Source of the DNA: Candidatus Nanopelagicales bacterium
GTDB taxonomy: Bacteria > Actinomycetota > Actinomycetes > S36-B12 > GCA-2699445
Length of the DNA stretch: 64,000 bases
Direction of reading: 5' to 3'
Assembly: GCA_037045355.1 (NCBI GenBank)
Contig: JBAOHO010000012.1
Location: forward strand, 62,001-126,000
This document shows, in pieces, positions 1 through 8,555 of this stretch. The position numbers and the translations under genes are program-made. Numbering within the stretch: position 1 is the stretch's first letter; each line of letters starts with the position of its first letter. The notes below the pieces were generated by a model. It did no database searches, was not told where the DNA came from, and saw only the letters and a program-made list of their open reading frames with translations.

Positions 1-1663
1 TGGAGTTGTAGAACGACACGTTGCCGCCGGTCACGGGCGTTCCCATGGTCTGACAGGCGTCGGCGAGGCCGCGCACCGCTTCGGCGAACTGCCACATGAC
101 CGCCGGCTCCTCCGGGGATCCGAAGTTGAGGCAGTTGGTGACGGCCAGTGGCACCGCCCCGGTCGTGGCGACATTGCGGTAGGCCTCGGCGAACGCCAGT
201 TGAGCGCCGACGTAGGGATCGAGGGCGGCGAACCGGCCATTGCAGTCGGTGGACAACGCGACGCCGCGGCCGGTGATCTCATCGATGCGGATCATGCCCG
301 AGTCCTCGGGCTGCGCGAGGACGGTGTTGCCCCGCACATAGCGGTCGTACTGGTCGGTGATCCACGCCTTGCTGCCCAGGTTCGCGGACCCGAGAAGTTG
401 GGTGAAGGTCTGCGCCAACTCAGCGGTGGTGGCCGGTCGCGGCAACCCCTGGGGACCGTTCGCCTGAACGGAGTCCAAGGAATCAGGTCGAGCAAAGGGC
501 CGTTCGTAGATGGGGCCTTCGTGTGCGACGGTGCGGGGCGGAACATCCACGATGCGCTCACCGTGCCAGTCGATGGTGAGCCGTCCGCTGTCGGTGACCT
601 CCCCGATGACGACAGCCTCGACATCCCACCGGGCGCAGATCTCCAGGAAAGCATCGCGGTGTCCCGGGGTTACCACCGCACACATGCGCTCCTGCGACTC
701 GCTCATGAGGATTTCCTCCGGGCTGAGCGTCGCGTCACGCAGTGGTACCCGATCGAGCCAGACGTGCATACCGCCGTCGCCGTTGCTGGCGAGTTCACTG
801 GTGGCGCACGAGATACCCGCGCCGCCAAGGTCCTGGATCCCTTCGACCAGCCCGGCGCCGAGCACTTCCAGCGTGCACTCGATGAGTAGTTTCTCCATGA
901 AGGGGTCGCCCACCTGCACGCTGGGGCGTTTGGCCGGTCCCGTGTCGTCGAACGTCTCACTGGCCAGGACCGACACCCCGCCGATCCCGTCACCCCCGGT
1001 TCGCGCGCCGTAGAGAACGACCAGGTTGCCCACCCCGCGAGCGCTGGCCAGGTGGATGTCCTCATGTTTCATGGCCCCGACACACAAGGCGTTGACCAGG
1101 GGGTTGCCCTGGTAGCAGGAGTCGAACACGACTTCGCCACCGATGTTGGGCAGTCCCAGGCAGTTGCCGTAACCCCCGATGCCCGCGACGACACCTGGCA
1201 GGACCCGCTTGGTGTCGGGGTGGTCGGGAGCGCCGAATCGCAGCGGATCCATGACAGCCAGGGGGCGTGCCCCCATCGAGATGATGTCGCGCACGATGCC
1301 GCCCACCCCCGTCGCGGCACCCTGATACGGCTCGACGTAGGAAGGATGGTTGTGGCTCTCGACTTTGAACGTGACGGCCCATCCGTCGCCGATATCCACC
1401 ACGCCGGCGTTCTCACCGATGCCCACCAACAGCGCGTCGGACTCGGGAGCCTTCTCGCCGAACTGGCGCAGATGGACCTTGCTGGACTTGTACGAGCAGT
1501 GTTCACTCCACATCACCGAGTACATGGCGAGTTCACTCGAGGTGGGCCGTCGACCCAGGATTTGACGGATGCGCTCGTATTCGTCGGGTTTCAGGCCCAG
1601 TTCGGCGAACGGCTGCTCGGTATCGGGGGCGGCAGCGGCGGTAGCGACCGTGTCCAGCGTCAT
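1..1663 (-). CDS. purL: Phosphoribosylformylglycinamidine synthase subunit PurL (3' end outside window)
   Basis: Glutamine-dependent FGAM synthetase subunit: converts FGAR to FGAM in de novo purine synthesis together with PurS and PurQ. The ATG at 1663-1661 follows an AAGGAG ribosome site 5 nt upstream, and the protein begins MTLDTVATAAA, then the conserved MWSEHCSYKS segment near residue 50. About 554 codons are present; the family form that needs separate PurS and PurQ is about 740 residues, so roughly the last quarter lies beyond base 1. It lies downstream of purQ on the same strand but 866 bp away, with an opposite-strand small gene between, so it probably has its own promoter. No frame damage is visible in the part present. 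Confidence 0.95.
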   Translation of the reverse strand, partial: MTLDTVATAAAAPDTEQPFAELGLKPDEYERIRQILGRRPTSSELAMYSVMWSEHCSYKSSKVHLRQFGEKAPESDALLVGIGENAGVVDIGDGWAVTFKVESHNHPSYVEPYQGAATGVGGIVRDIISMGARPLAVMDPLRFGAPDHPDTKRVLPGVVAGIGGYGNCLGLPNIGGEVVFDSCYQGNPLVNALCVGAMKHEDIHLASARGVGNLVVLYGARTGGDGIGGVSVLASETFDDTGPAKRPSVQVGDPFMEKLLIECTLEVLGAGLVEGIQDLGGAGISCATSELASNGDGGMHVWLDRVPLRDATLSPEEILMSESQERMCAVVTPGHRDAFLEICARWDVEAVVIGEVTDSGRLTIDWHGERIVDVPPRTVAHEGPIYERPFARPDSLDSVQANGPQGLPRPATTAELAQTFTQLLGSANLGSKAWITDQYDRYVRGNTVLAQPEDSGMIRIDEITGRGVALSTDCNGRFAALDPYVGAQLAFAEAYRNVATTGAVPLAVTNCLNFGSPEEPAVMWQFAEAVRGLADACQTMGTPVTGGNVSFYNS

Positions 1664-1732
1664 CCACGCTCCTTCTGGCGAGGGTGCCAGTCTATGGGCG
1701 AAGTGCCAGGCGACCGGGTAGGGGGCGATCGC

Positions 1733-1760
1733 CGAGCAACGACCGACGAGCAACGACCGA
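1733..1760. repeat. Tandem repeat, 2 x 14 bp
   Basis: Two perfect adjacent copies of cgagcaacgaccga, between the purL start and the small gene at 1836. It is one of many locus-specific short arrays in this window. Confidence 0.8.
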
Positions 1761-1835
1761 CAAGGTGCGGTAGACCTGTCCCGAACGATCCACACGGCCC
1801 GGCAAGCGTCGGTGCCGCCGACAGAAGAGGAACCC

Positions 1836-2114
1836 ATGGCGGATTTGTCTCAGCTCCAGGCCGCGCTGGCGGACCTGCAGTCGAAGGCCTCGTCCTTGAC
1901 GGATGAGCAGAAGCAGCAGCTCACCGACGCGGTCCAGCAGTTCCAGGGAGTGGCCACCCAAGCAGCCACCGATTTCAGTCAGAAGGTCACAGCTGCCGGT
2001 CAGGCTCTGCAGGAGCAGTGGGCCAACATGGCCCCCGGCGACCAGCAGGAACTCATCGACAAGATCAAGTCGATGATCCCAGGATCAGGTGGCGGCTCCG
2101 GCGCTGCCTCCTGA
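1836..2114 (+). CDS. Small helical protein of unknown function
   Basis: A 92-residue protein starting MADLSQLQAALADLQSK; I do not recognise a named family. The ATG at 1836 follows an AAGAGG ribosome site, which favours it over an in-frame start 24 nt upstream. The sequence is acidic, Gln/Ala-rich and predicted largely helical, with no signal peptide, membrane segment or cysteine, and it ends in a flexible Gly/Ser/Ala tail (GSGGGSGAAS). It resembles small antitoxin-like or structural helical proteins only in general character. It stands alone on the plus strand between purQ and purL, with a strong hairpin terminator 19 bp after its stop, so it is probably monocistronic. Confidence 0.65.
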   Translation: MADLSQLQAALADLQSKASSLTDEQKQQLTDAVQQFQGVATQAATDFSQKVTAAGQALQEQWANMAPGDQQELIDKIKSMIPGSGGGSGAAS

Positions 2115-2132
2115 CGCATGAGTCGTTGACCA

Positions 2133-2184
2133 AGCGGTCGCCCGCGGTGCCCCGGATCCGAGGTACCGCGGTCGACCGCTTTTT
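2133..2184 (+). terminator. Rho-independent terminator after the small gene
   Basis: Arms AGCGGTCGCCCGCGGT (2133-2148) and ACCGCGGTCGACCGCT (2165-2180) pair with one mismatch around a 16-nt loop and are followed by TTTT. This is a well-formed intrinsic terminator for the gene ending at 2114. Confidence 0.85.
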
Positions 2185-2529
2185 CATGGTCACCGGCCCC
2201 TTCGCAGCGCGGTCAAGGAGCCCCTACCGGGTACTTGCCGTAGGCCGGTGCGCGGGTTGCCGTCAGCGGGTGCGCGGGTTGCCGTCAGCGGGTGCGCGGG
2301 TTGATGGTGCGCCGCGGCCCGTTTCCGGCATCGATTCCCGCCCGCCACCCCAACAAACCACGGGACCACGCGAACAAGGAGATGGCGTACCCGTGCTCGG
2401 AGTCACCGGTCCTACAGCCTCCCTCGAACGTGGCGGCCAGATCAGGCGACCAGGGGGTGAATCAGGGCAAGAGTGAATCAGCGCAAGAGCGATGCAACGC
2501 CGGGCAAAGGCGTACGGAATACCGACGGG
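2185..2529. other. Gene-poor interval between terminator and purQ stop
   Basis: No credible coding sequence seen. It contains the 22-bp tandem array at 2247-2303; the remainder is unremarkable GC-rich sequence running to the purQ stop codon. Confidence 0.6.
2247..2303. repeat. Tandem repeat, 22-bp unit, about 2.6 copies
   Basis: Adjacent copies start at 2247, 2269 and 2291, each beginning ggtgcgcgggttg; the third is partial. The copies are identical where they overlap, suggesting recent slippage duplication. Confidence 0.85.
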
Positions 2530-3204
2530 CTAACCGACCAGACTGTGCAGGACCGACGTGAAGAAGCCGAGACCGTCGGTGCCCGGTGTGCCGGTCAAGT
2601 CCTCGACCGCGTGCTCGGGGTGCGGCATGAGGCCGACGACGTTGCCGCGCTCATTCGTGATCCCTGCGATGTCGCGGAAGGACCCGTTCGGGTTCGACCC
2701 GGTGTACCGCACCACGACGAGACCTTCACCGTCGAGCATGTCCAGGGTGGCCTCATCGGCGATGTATCGACCTTCGCCGTGTTTGACGGGGAGGACGATG
2801 TCCTGCCCCGCCTCGTATCCGCCAGTCCAGGCGGTGTGGGCGTTCTCGACTCTCAGTGACTGGTCACGGCAGACGTAGTGCAAAGACTCGTTACGGGTCA
2901 GCGCACCGGGCAGAAGGTGGGTTTCGCACAAGATCTGGAACCCGTTGCAGATGCCGAGTACGGGCAGTCCGTCGTTGGCGTGATGGATGACATCGGTCAT
3001 GATCGGCGCGAACCGCGCGATCGCGCCACAACGCAGGTAGTCGCCGTAGGAGAACCCACCGGGGACCACGACCGCGTCAATCTCACCCAACGTCGTATCC
3101 GCGTGCCACAGCGGGACTGGCGTTCCCCCCGCTGCCTCGATCGCGCGCAGGGAGTCGCGATCGTCGAGAGATCCCGGGAAGGTGATGACCCCGATCCTGG
3201 TCAT
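2530..3204 (-). CDS. purQ: Phosphoribosylformylglycinamidine synthase subunit PurQ
   Basis: Class I glutamine amidotransferase subunit (224 aa) that supplies ammonia to PurL. The nucleophile is Cys86 in GICNGFQ, and the His/Glu of the triad lie in MPHPEH (His195, Glu197). The N-terminus MTRIGVITFPGSLDDRD and the VVPGGFSYGDYLR segment are typical of the family. The start codon overlaps the purS stop by 4 bp, so the two are translationally coupled. Length is normal for the family. Confidence 0.97.
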   Translation of the reverse strand: MTRIGVITFPGSLDDRDSLRAIEAAGGTPVPLWHADTTLGEIDAVVVPGGFSYGDYLRCGAIARFAPIMTDVIHHANDGLPVLGICNGFQILCETHLLPGALTRNESLHYVCRDQSLRVENAHTAWTGGYEAGQDIVLPVKHGEGRYIADEATLDMLDGEGLVVVRYTGSNPNGSFRDIAGITNERGNVVGLMPHPEHAVEDLTGTPGTDGLGFFTSVLHSLVG

Positions 3205-3455
3205 CGGACGTCGGCCTCGACTCGCAGCGTGAAGTCCTCGATGACCGGGTTGGCCAGCAACTCCTCGGACAGTTTCGCGAGGAGGGTCTCACGCTCAGGA
3301 TCGAGGTCACCGTCCAGCGTGATTTCGAAACGCTTGCCCTGCCGGACGTCGGACACCCCGGTGAGTCCCAGGCGAGCCAGTGCCCCTTGCACAGCCCGAC
3401 CCTGAGGGTCGAGGATCTCGGGCTTCAGCATGACGTCCACGACGACTCGGGCCAC
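3201..3455 (-). CDS. purS: Phosphoribosylformylglycinamidine synthase subunit PurS
   Basis: An 84-residue PurS, the small subunit that bridges PurQ and PurL in the FGAM synthetase complex. The sequence has the family layout: MARVVVDVMLKPEILDPQGRA, then GKRFEI, ending in the PVIEDF segment. The start is a GTG at 3455 preceded by AAGGAG. It overlaps purQ by 4 bp. Upstream lie two repeat tracts that separate it from purC. Confidence 0.95.
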   Translation of the reverse strand: MARVVVDVMLKPEILDPQGRAVQGALARLGLTGVSDVRQGKRFEITLDGDLDPERETLLAKLSEELLANPVIEDFTLRVEADVR

Positions 3456-3469
3456 GGTTTCTCCTTGCA

Positions 3470-3535
3470 GCGGATTGTCCGATCAGCGGATGTCCGATCA
3501 GCGGATGTCCGATCAGCGGGTTGTCGGAACAGCGG
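3470..3535. repeat. Tandem repeat, 15-16 bp unit, about 4 copies
   Basis: Copies of a gtccgatcagcggat-type unit with slight variation, lying 15 bp upstream of the purS start codon and just beyond its ribosome site (5' leader of purS). Confidence 0.85.
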
Positions 3536-3610
3536 GATTGTGCCGCCCGGCGGTGTTGACGGAACCCCATGCTATCCGCCGACCCAGACCGAGAACCGAC
3601 GCCGGTCCGG

Positions 3611-3666
3611 AGGGTCGGCGGCGGGTCGGCGGGGGGGTCGGCGGGGGGTCGGCGGGGGTCGGCGGG
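3611..3666. repeat. GGGTCGGCG low-complexity repeat
   Basis: Imperfect short repeats of gggtcggcg with varying G-run lengths, ending 2 bp from the purC stop codon. G-runs on the plus strand mean C-runs in the purC transcript. Confidence 0.8.
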
Positions 3667-3668
3667 GA

Positions 3669-4967
3669 TCAAGGAAATGGCCGTCCGGTGATCCGCAGGT
3701 AGGCGTCGAGGTATTTGTCGCGGGTGCGATCGACGATGTCGGGCGGCAACGGCGGCGGAGGCTCGGGTCCGGATCGGTCCCAGCCGGACTCCGGCGATGA
3801 CAGCCAATCCCGCACGAACTGCTTGTCGAATGAGGGTTGCGAGTGGCCGGGCTGCCATCCCGCGACTGGCCAGTACCGCGAGGAGTCGGGGGTGAGGGCT
3901 TCATCGGCGAGGATCAGATCTCCCTCGCCGTCGATCCGGCCGAACTCGAACTTGGTGTCGGCCAGGATGATGCCGCGCTCGCGGGAGATCGCCTCCGCAC
4001 GCGAGTACGCGGCAATCGACGCCGTGCGCAACTCGTCGGCCGTGGGTCCGCCGACGACCCTGACGACGTGCTGGAAGTCCACGTTCTCGTCGTGGTCACC
4101 GATGGCGGCCTTGGTGGCCGGGGTGAAGATGGGCTCGGGGAGTCGGGATCCGTCGAGCAGGCCGCCCGGCAATCCGATCCCACACACCCTTCCCGTGGCA
4201 CGGTAGTCCGCGAGTCCGGACCCGGTCAGGTATCCGCGCACGACGCACTCCACCGGCAGCATGGCCAGGTCCCGGCAGACGACACCGCGAGCTCCGACCC
4301 GGCCCGGTGCATCAGCGCTGACGACATGATTCGGGACGAGATCGGCCAGCCGGTCGAACCACCACAGGCTCATCCGGGTGAGGATGGCCCCCTTGTCCGG
4401 GATAAGCGTCGGCAGGACCCAGTCATACGCGCTGATGCGGTCACTTGCGACGACGAGGAGGTCACCATCCGGGGTGCGGAACAGGTCGCGGACCTTGCCC
4501 GAGTACACGTGCTCATAGCCCTCGGGCAGTCCCAGGTCGCCGGCTGTCGGGCGGGGCGGCAGCAGCGGCCGCGGATCGACGACCCGAAATCGGGTCCACG
4601 TCAGTTCCGTGTCGGCGGCGATGTCGCGACCCTCTGACTCCCAGAACTCCCGGTGCCCGTGCCGCCAGTCCGCCAGCGAGGAGAACCCTTCACCTTCGGC
4701 TTCGGCTTGGGCCCAGGTCACCGTGCCCCAGGTCGGCTCGGCTGTGTCGGTGACCTCGACAGTGGCGATCCACCGACCGTCATCGTCGACCAGGGCCAGG
4801 CGTTCCCCGAGCCATTCCGGCGCTTCGCCTTCTTCTCGGTACTCGGCCATCAACCCGAAACACGCGACCTTGCGTCCGGCCAGGACCAACGAGTTCAGGT
4901 GTTCGCGCATGGGCCCGGGTGACCCCAACTCCAAGGTGCGCATGCCCTGCGCCATCGGGAATCCCAT
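3669..4967 (-). CDS. purC: ASCH domain fused to SAICAR synthetase PurC
   Basis: A 432-residue protein in one open frame. Residues about 10-130 (MRTLELGSPG, then LVLAGRKVACFGLMAEYREE, and WTRFRVVD at the end) look like an actinobacterial ASCH domain, a beta-barrel fold linked to nucleic-acid or modified-base binding. Residues about 137-432 are a complete SAICAR synthetase: YEHVYSGKVRDLF, SDRISAYDW, YLTGSGLADY, and the C-terminal DAYLRITGRPFP. The PurC part is of ordinary size, so the ASCH part is an addition. The start is uncertain: ATG at 4967 lies just after the purB stop; a second ATG (codon 9, at 4943) gives MRTLELG, which looks like a natural ASCH start. I see no stop or frameshift between the domains. 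Confidence 0.9.
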   Translation of the reverse strand: MGFPMAQGMRTLELGSPGPMREHLNSLVLAGRKVACFGLMAEYREEGEAPEWLGERLALVDDDGRWIATVEVTDTAEPTWGTVTWAQAEAEGEGFSSLADWRHGHREFWESEGRDIAADTELTWTRFRVVDPRPLLPPRPTAGDLGLPEGYEHVYSGKVRDLFRTPDGDLLVVASDRISAYDWVLPTLIPDKGAILTRMSLWWFDRLADLVPNHVVSADAPGRVGARGVVCRDLAMLPVECVVRGYLTGSGLADYRATGRVCGIGLPGGLLDGSRLPEPIFTPATKAAIGDHDENVDFQHVVRVVGGPTADELRTASIAAYSRAEAISRERGIILADTKFEFGRIDGEGDLILADEALTPDSSRYWPVAGWQPGHSQPSFDKQFVRDWLSSPESGWDRSGPEPPPPLPPDIVDRTRDKYLDAYLRITGRPFP

Positions 4968-4969
4968 GG

Positions 4970-6409
4970 TTAGAGGATGTCCCCGGGCCGGTAGCCGGCC
5001 GCCGCCGGATACTCCTGCGCCCGCTGCGCCACGTGCGCGACGACTGCGTCCACCTGTTCACCGGCGGCGCCGGTGAAGGTGAGGGGGTCGGACAACGTCT
5101 TCTCGAGATCGTCCCGCGTGAGACCGAGCCGGGGATCGGCCGCCAGCCGATCGATGAGGTCGTTGGCCGCGCCGGTCTCCCGCATCGCCAGCGCCACCGC
5201 GACTGCGTTGTCCTTGACGGCCTCATGCGCGGTCTCGCGCCCCACCCCGTTGCGCACCGCTGCCATGAGAACCTTCGTGGTCGCCAGGAACGGCAGGTAG
5301 CGATCTCGTTCCTCGCCGATCACCGCGGGGAATGCGCCGAAGTCCCGCAACACGGTCAGGAAGGTCTCGAACAAGCCGTCGATCGCGAAGAACGTGTCGG
5401 GCAGCATGACACGGCGGACCACGGAACAGGAGACGTCGCCCTCGTTCCACTGGCCCCCGGCGAGGTCCGCCGCCATCGTGTTGTAGCCGCGCAGGAGGAC
5501 CATGAATCCGTTGATCCGCTCACACGAGCGCGCGTTCATCTTGTGAGGCATGGCCGACGAGCCGACTTGTCCCGGTTGGAAACCCTCGGTGGCGAGTTCA
5601 TGTCCCGCCATGAGGCGGACCGTGAGCGCCAGGCTCGACGGTCCTGCCGCGAGTTGGGTGACGGCGGCTACGACGTCGGCATCGAGCGACCTCGGGTAGA
5701 CCTGCCCCACGGAGTCGAGCACGTGCTCGAAGCCCAGGTGCAGGGCAACCCGCCGCTCGAGTTGATGAAGTGCGTCCCGGTCCTGATCGAGCAGATCGAG
5801 CATGTCCTGGGCTGTGCCCATCGGACCTTTGATGCCACGCAGCGGATAGCGAGCGATGAGTTCCTCGACGCGCTGGACCGCGATGAGCAGTTCGTCGGCG
5901 GCCGATGCGAACCGCTTGCCGAGCGTCGTCATCTGCGCGGCGACGTTGTGTGAGCGGCCGGCCATGGCCAGGTCCCGATACCGCGTCGCCAGATCGCCGA
6001 GCATCACGAGCGCGGCCACCGCCTTGTCCCGGATGACCCGCAACGATTCGCGTACCTGCATCTGCTCGACGTTCTCGGTGAGGTCGCGGCTGGTCATTCC
6101 CTTGTGGATCTGCTCATGACCGGCGAGCGCGTTGAACTCCTCGATCCGCGCCTTGACGTCGTGTTTGGTGACGCGCTCCCGCTCGGCGATCGATGCCAGA
6201 TCCACGTCGTCGACATGAGTGCGGTAGTCGGCCAGCGCGCCATCGGGGACTGAAACACCCAACTCCGCCTGAGCCTGCAGCACCGCGAGCCACAGCCGCC
6301 GTTCCAGACCGATCTTGTGCTGTGGGGACCACAGGGCAGTGATGGTGTCGGAGGCGTACCGCTCGGCGAGGACGTTGGCGATGTCGGGGGCAGTCACACT
6401 GCCTATCAT
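4970..6409 (-). CDS. purB: Adenylosuccinate lyase
   Basis: Fumarase/aspartase-superfamily lyase acting twice in purine synthesis (SAICAR to AICAR, adenylosuccinate to AMP). The signature loop SSAMPHKMN is present, as are the GRSHNVAAQ and TSRDLTENVEQ segments. The ATG at 6409 gives MIGSVTAPDIANVLAERYA; a GTG at 6397 (VTAPDIANV) is an alternative, and neither has a clear ribosome site. It is followed after 2 bp by the ASCH-purC gene. Confidence 0.95.
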   Translation of the reverse strand: MIGSVTAPDIANVLAERYASDTITALWSPQHKIGLERRLWLAVLQAQAELGVSVPDGALADYRTHVDDVDLASIAERERVTKHDVKARIEEFNALAGHEQIHKGMTSRDLTENVEQMQVRESLRVIRDKAVAALVMLGDLATRYRDLAMAGRSHNVAAQMTTLGKRFASAADELLIAVQRVEELIARYPLRGIKGPMGTAQDMLDLLDQDRDALHQLERRVALHLGFEHVLDSVGQVYPRSLDADVVAAVTQLAAGPSSLALTVRLMAGHELATEGFQPGQVGSSAMPHKMNARSCERINGFMVLLRGYNTMAADLAGGQWNEGDVSCSVVRRVMLPDTFFAIDGLFETFLTVLRDFGAFPAVIGEERDRYLPFLATTKVLMAAVRNGVGRETAHEAVKDNAVAVALAMRETGAANDLIDRLAADPRLGLTRDDLEKTLSDPLTFTGAAGEQVDAVVAHVAQRAQEYPAAAGYRPGDIL

Positions 6410-6568
6410 TCCAGCCCGGCCATCCCAGCCCGGCATCCAGCGCTGAGCCGAACCGTGCGGGTCCGCGGCCGCTGATCCCTCGGTCCGGTGGTCGCGTGCG
6501 ATTCGGCAGGGCGCAGCCAGGCTCCGGCCGAGCCCACCAACTCACCGGTGTCAGCGCAGCGCGACCGA

Positions 6569-6574
6569 TAGCGT
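6569..6574 (+). promoter_or_regulatory. -10 element TAGCGT of a leaderless gene
   Basis: TAGCGT lies exactly 6 nt before the ATG at 6581, with no ribosome site, as expected for a leaderless transcript. Confidence 0.55.
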
Positions 6575-6580
6575 GAGCGC

Positions 6581-7678
6581 ATGCCACCGCTCGTGTACCT
6601 CGTTGCGGGTATCGCAATCTGCGGGGTCAGTGCGGACAGCGTGATCCGCACACTGATCGTGCCCCGCGGTGTGAGTTCCCGGATCAGCGCGGGCATCACG
6701 TTAGTCGTGCTCGGCGGCTTTCGCTTCGTCGCCCGCCGCACCCGCACCTACCGCACCCGTGACAGCGTCCTCGCGCCGGCGGCGCCGTTGCTCATCATCG
6801 TGTTGCTGTTCACGTGGATCTTCCTGTTCCACCTCGGGTTCACCCTGTTGTTGATGGTTCCCGGTGATCTGCAGTTCGGCGACGCGTTCCTCGAGTCAGG
6901 TTCGAGCCTGCTGACCCTCGGATTCGCGTGGAGCGGCCGCGTCCAGTTGTCGTTCGTGGACTTCATCGCCGCAGCGACGGGGCCGGTCGTCATCGGCCTG
7001 TTGATCGGCTTCCTGCCGGCGCTGTACGCGGCGTACAACCGTCGCGAACGTATGGTCACCGTCATGCACGCTCGCGCGAGCGAACCGAACTGGGGGCCCG
7101 AAGTGCTGGCGCGACAGGCGCTGCTCGGCAACATCGACCAACTCCCGGCGTTCTGGGACGAGTGGGAGCACTGGGCGGCGGACGTCTCCGAGTCTCATTC
7201 GTCGTATCCGATCCTGATCGCCCTGCGGTCCACGAAGTCGCGGCGCAACTGGGCGGTCGCGCTCTTGGCCGCCATGGATGCGGCGGCGTTGCAGTTGGCG
7301 GTGGCCCCCGGACAACCGCAGGGAGCCGCGCGCATGATGTTGCGACAGGGCATGGTGTGCTTCAACGACCTCGCCGAGAACGTGGGCTTCAAGGGGTGGG
7401 AGGACCCGGCCCTCGCCGAGGCGGATCCGGACGATGTCACCTTGCCGGCTGAGGAGTTCTACCAGGCCGTGGAACGGTTGACTGCCGCCGGATTCCCCTG
7501 CGAACGCACGGGAGAAGAAGCCTGGTTGGTGTTCCGGGAGTGGCGCAGTTTCTATGAGGCACCTGCGTACCACCTGTGCGCACATATCGACGCGGTCCCG
7601 GCTCCATGGTCCGGGGAGCGGACTCCCCCGCTGCCTGTGGAGCGACCCCCGACGATGATCCATCGCACCGTCGATTGA
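6581..7678 (+). CDS. Membrane protein with an ion-channel-like pore segment
   Basis: A 365-residue protein. I see membrane segments near residues 4-24, 68-92 and 126-150, and between the last two a re-entrant-like stretch with SGSSLLTLGFA (about 107-116), which resembles the TxGxG-type filter of two-TM potassium channels, although the second glycine is Ala116. The remaining 210 residues look cytosolic: helical, with several Trp, and no domain I can name. Channel function is inference from the TM-pore-TM layout only. Start is supported by TAGCGT 6 nt upstream. It stands alone between divergent purB and convergent minus-strand genes. Confidence 0.75.
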   Translation: MPPLVYLVAGIAICGVSADSVIRTLIVPRGVSSRISAGITLVVLGGFRFVARRTRTYRTRDSVLAPAAPLLIIVLLFTWIFLFHLGFTLLLMVPGDLQFGDAFLESGSSLLTLGFAWSGRVQLSFVDFIAAATGPVVIGLLIGFLPALYAAYNRRERMVTVMHARASEPNWGPEVLARQALLGNIDQLPAFWDEWEHWAADVSESHSSYPILIALRSTKSRRNWAVALLAAMDAAALQLAVAPGQPQGAARMMLRQGMVCFNDLAENVGFKGWEDPALAEADPDDVTLPAEEFYQAVERLTAAGFPCERTGEEAWLVFREWRSFYEAPAYHLCAHIDAVPAPWSGERTPPLPVERPPTMIHRTVD

Positions 7679-7729
7679 CTAGCCGGCATCCCTCTCGTCG
7701 GTGTCACTCGACCGCGCGGGCTGAGCCCA

Positions 7730-7837
7730 TCAGGAAGTCGCGGCGCCGACCAGCCAGAGCCCCATCCAGATGCCGACGACCACAGCCAACAAGCTGAGGA
7801 CCAACATGACGGACTTCGTGGTGTTGCTGTTGTCCAC
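7730..7837 (-). CDS. Small single-span membrane peptide coupled to the SHOCT gene
   Basis: A 35-residue peptide starting with GTG at 7837: it begins VDNSNTTKSVMLVLSLL, has a membrane helix containing VVVGIWMGLWLVG, and ends at a TGA at 7730. The GTG shares one base with the TAG stop of the upstream gene (TAGTG), the layout of termination-reinitiation coupling, and GGAGGATG lies just before it. It is too short for routine gene calling. Function unknown; it may act with the SHOCT membrane protein. Confidence 0.55.
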   Translation of the reverse strand: MDNSNTTKSVMLVLSLLAVVVGIWMGLWLVGAATS

Positions 7838-8553
7838 TACCCATCCTCCAGCAGTCTCTGTTTCGCGGCGGTGAACTCCGCGTCGGTCAGTGATCCGTGA
7901 TCGTGCAACCGGGTCAGCCGTTCCAAGGCCTCGGAGATGTCATCGGACTTCTCGGACGATGCGGGGTCCGGCGCCTGTCCCGCCCGTGGTGCAGCGATGG
8001 CGCGCCCACCGCTTTGACTCGGGGAGCTCGCCGGTCGGGAGCGCGCCGGATACCCCACACCGCGGTAGGGGTCGACCGGGACTTCGGACGGTGCGTCGGC
8101 CCAGAACACTGCCCGGAGACCGGCCCGGGACAACACGAAGGCCAGCGGAGCTGCTCCCATCACGAAGAACGCGATGGCGCAGACGAGCCAGCCCCAGGCG
8201 ACCCCGGAGCCGATCGGAGGGTTCAACCCGAACTCGAGGAAGTTCCAGCCGAGCGAGAGAAACAGCGCCGGCCACAGCAGCGGCCACAACCGCGGGCCGG
8301 GAAGTGCGGCGGCGGCCATGGCGTAACCGAATGCCGCGATCAGGCCGACGATGATCCCCACCGGAATCAGCCAGGCTCCGTCCGGACACTTCTGCGCAAT
8401 GACGTACGGACCGCCGCTGGCGCAGTAGCCGCCGATCGCCATCACTGAGCGCATCCCCAGGAAGAGGATGGTGAGGGCCGCCGCGACCACGGCCAGACTC
8501 AGCAGGGCGATGATGATGCGTACGAAGGGGATCCGCGCAGGGAGGATCGCCAC
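7837..8553 (-). CDS. Membrane protein with C-terminal SHOCT domain
   Basis: A 238-residue protein with about four membrane segments in the first 150 residues (for example FVRIIIALLSLAVVAAALTI and WGWLVCAIAFFVMGAA), a Pro/Ser/Arg-rich linker, and a C-terminal SHOCT motif: ISEALERLTRLHDHGSLTD followed by EFTAAKQRLLEDG. SHOCT is a short two-helix oligomerisation module common at the ends of membrane proteins. The GTG start lies 2 bp after the purD stop, so it is in the purD transcript. The biological role is not known. Confidence 0.8.
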   Translation of the reverse strand: MAILPARIPFVRIIIALLSLAVVAAALTILFLGMRSVMAIGGYCASGGPYVIAQKCPDGAWLIPVGIIVGLIAAFGYAMAAAALPGPRLWPLLWPALFLSLGWNFLEFGLNPPIGSGVAWGWLVCAIAFFVMGAAPLAFVLSRAGLRAVFWADAPSEVPVDPYRGVGYPARSRPASSPSQSGGRAIAAPRAGQAPDPASSEKSDDISEALERLTRLHDHGSLTDAEFTAAKQRLLEDG

Positions 8554-8555
8554 GG

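Noticed and set aside
200..889. Plus-strand open frames over 200-1906
   Set aside because: They are shadows of purL; no family motif is visible, whereas the minus-strand frame is a clear PurL.
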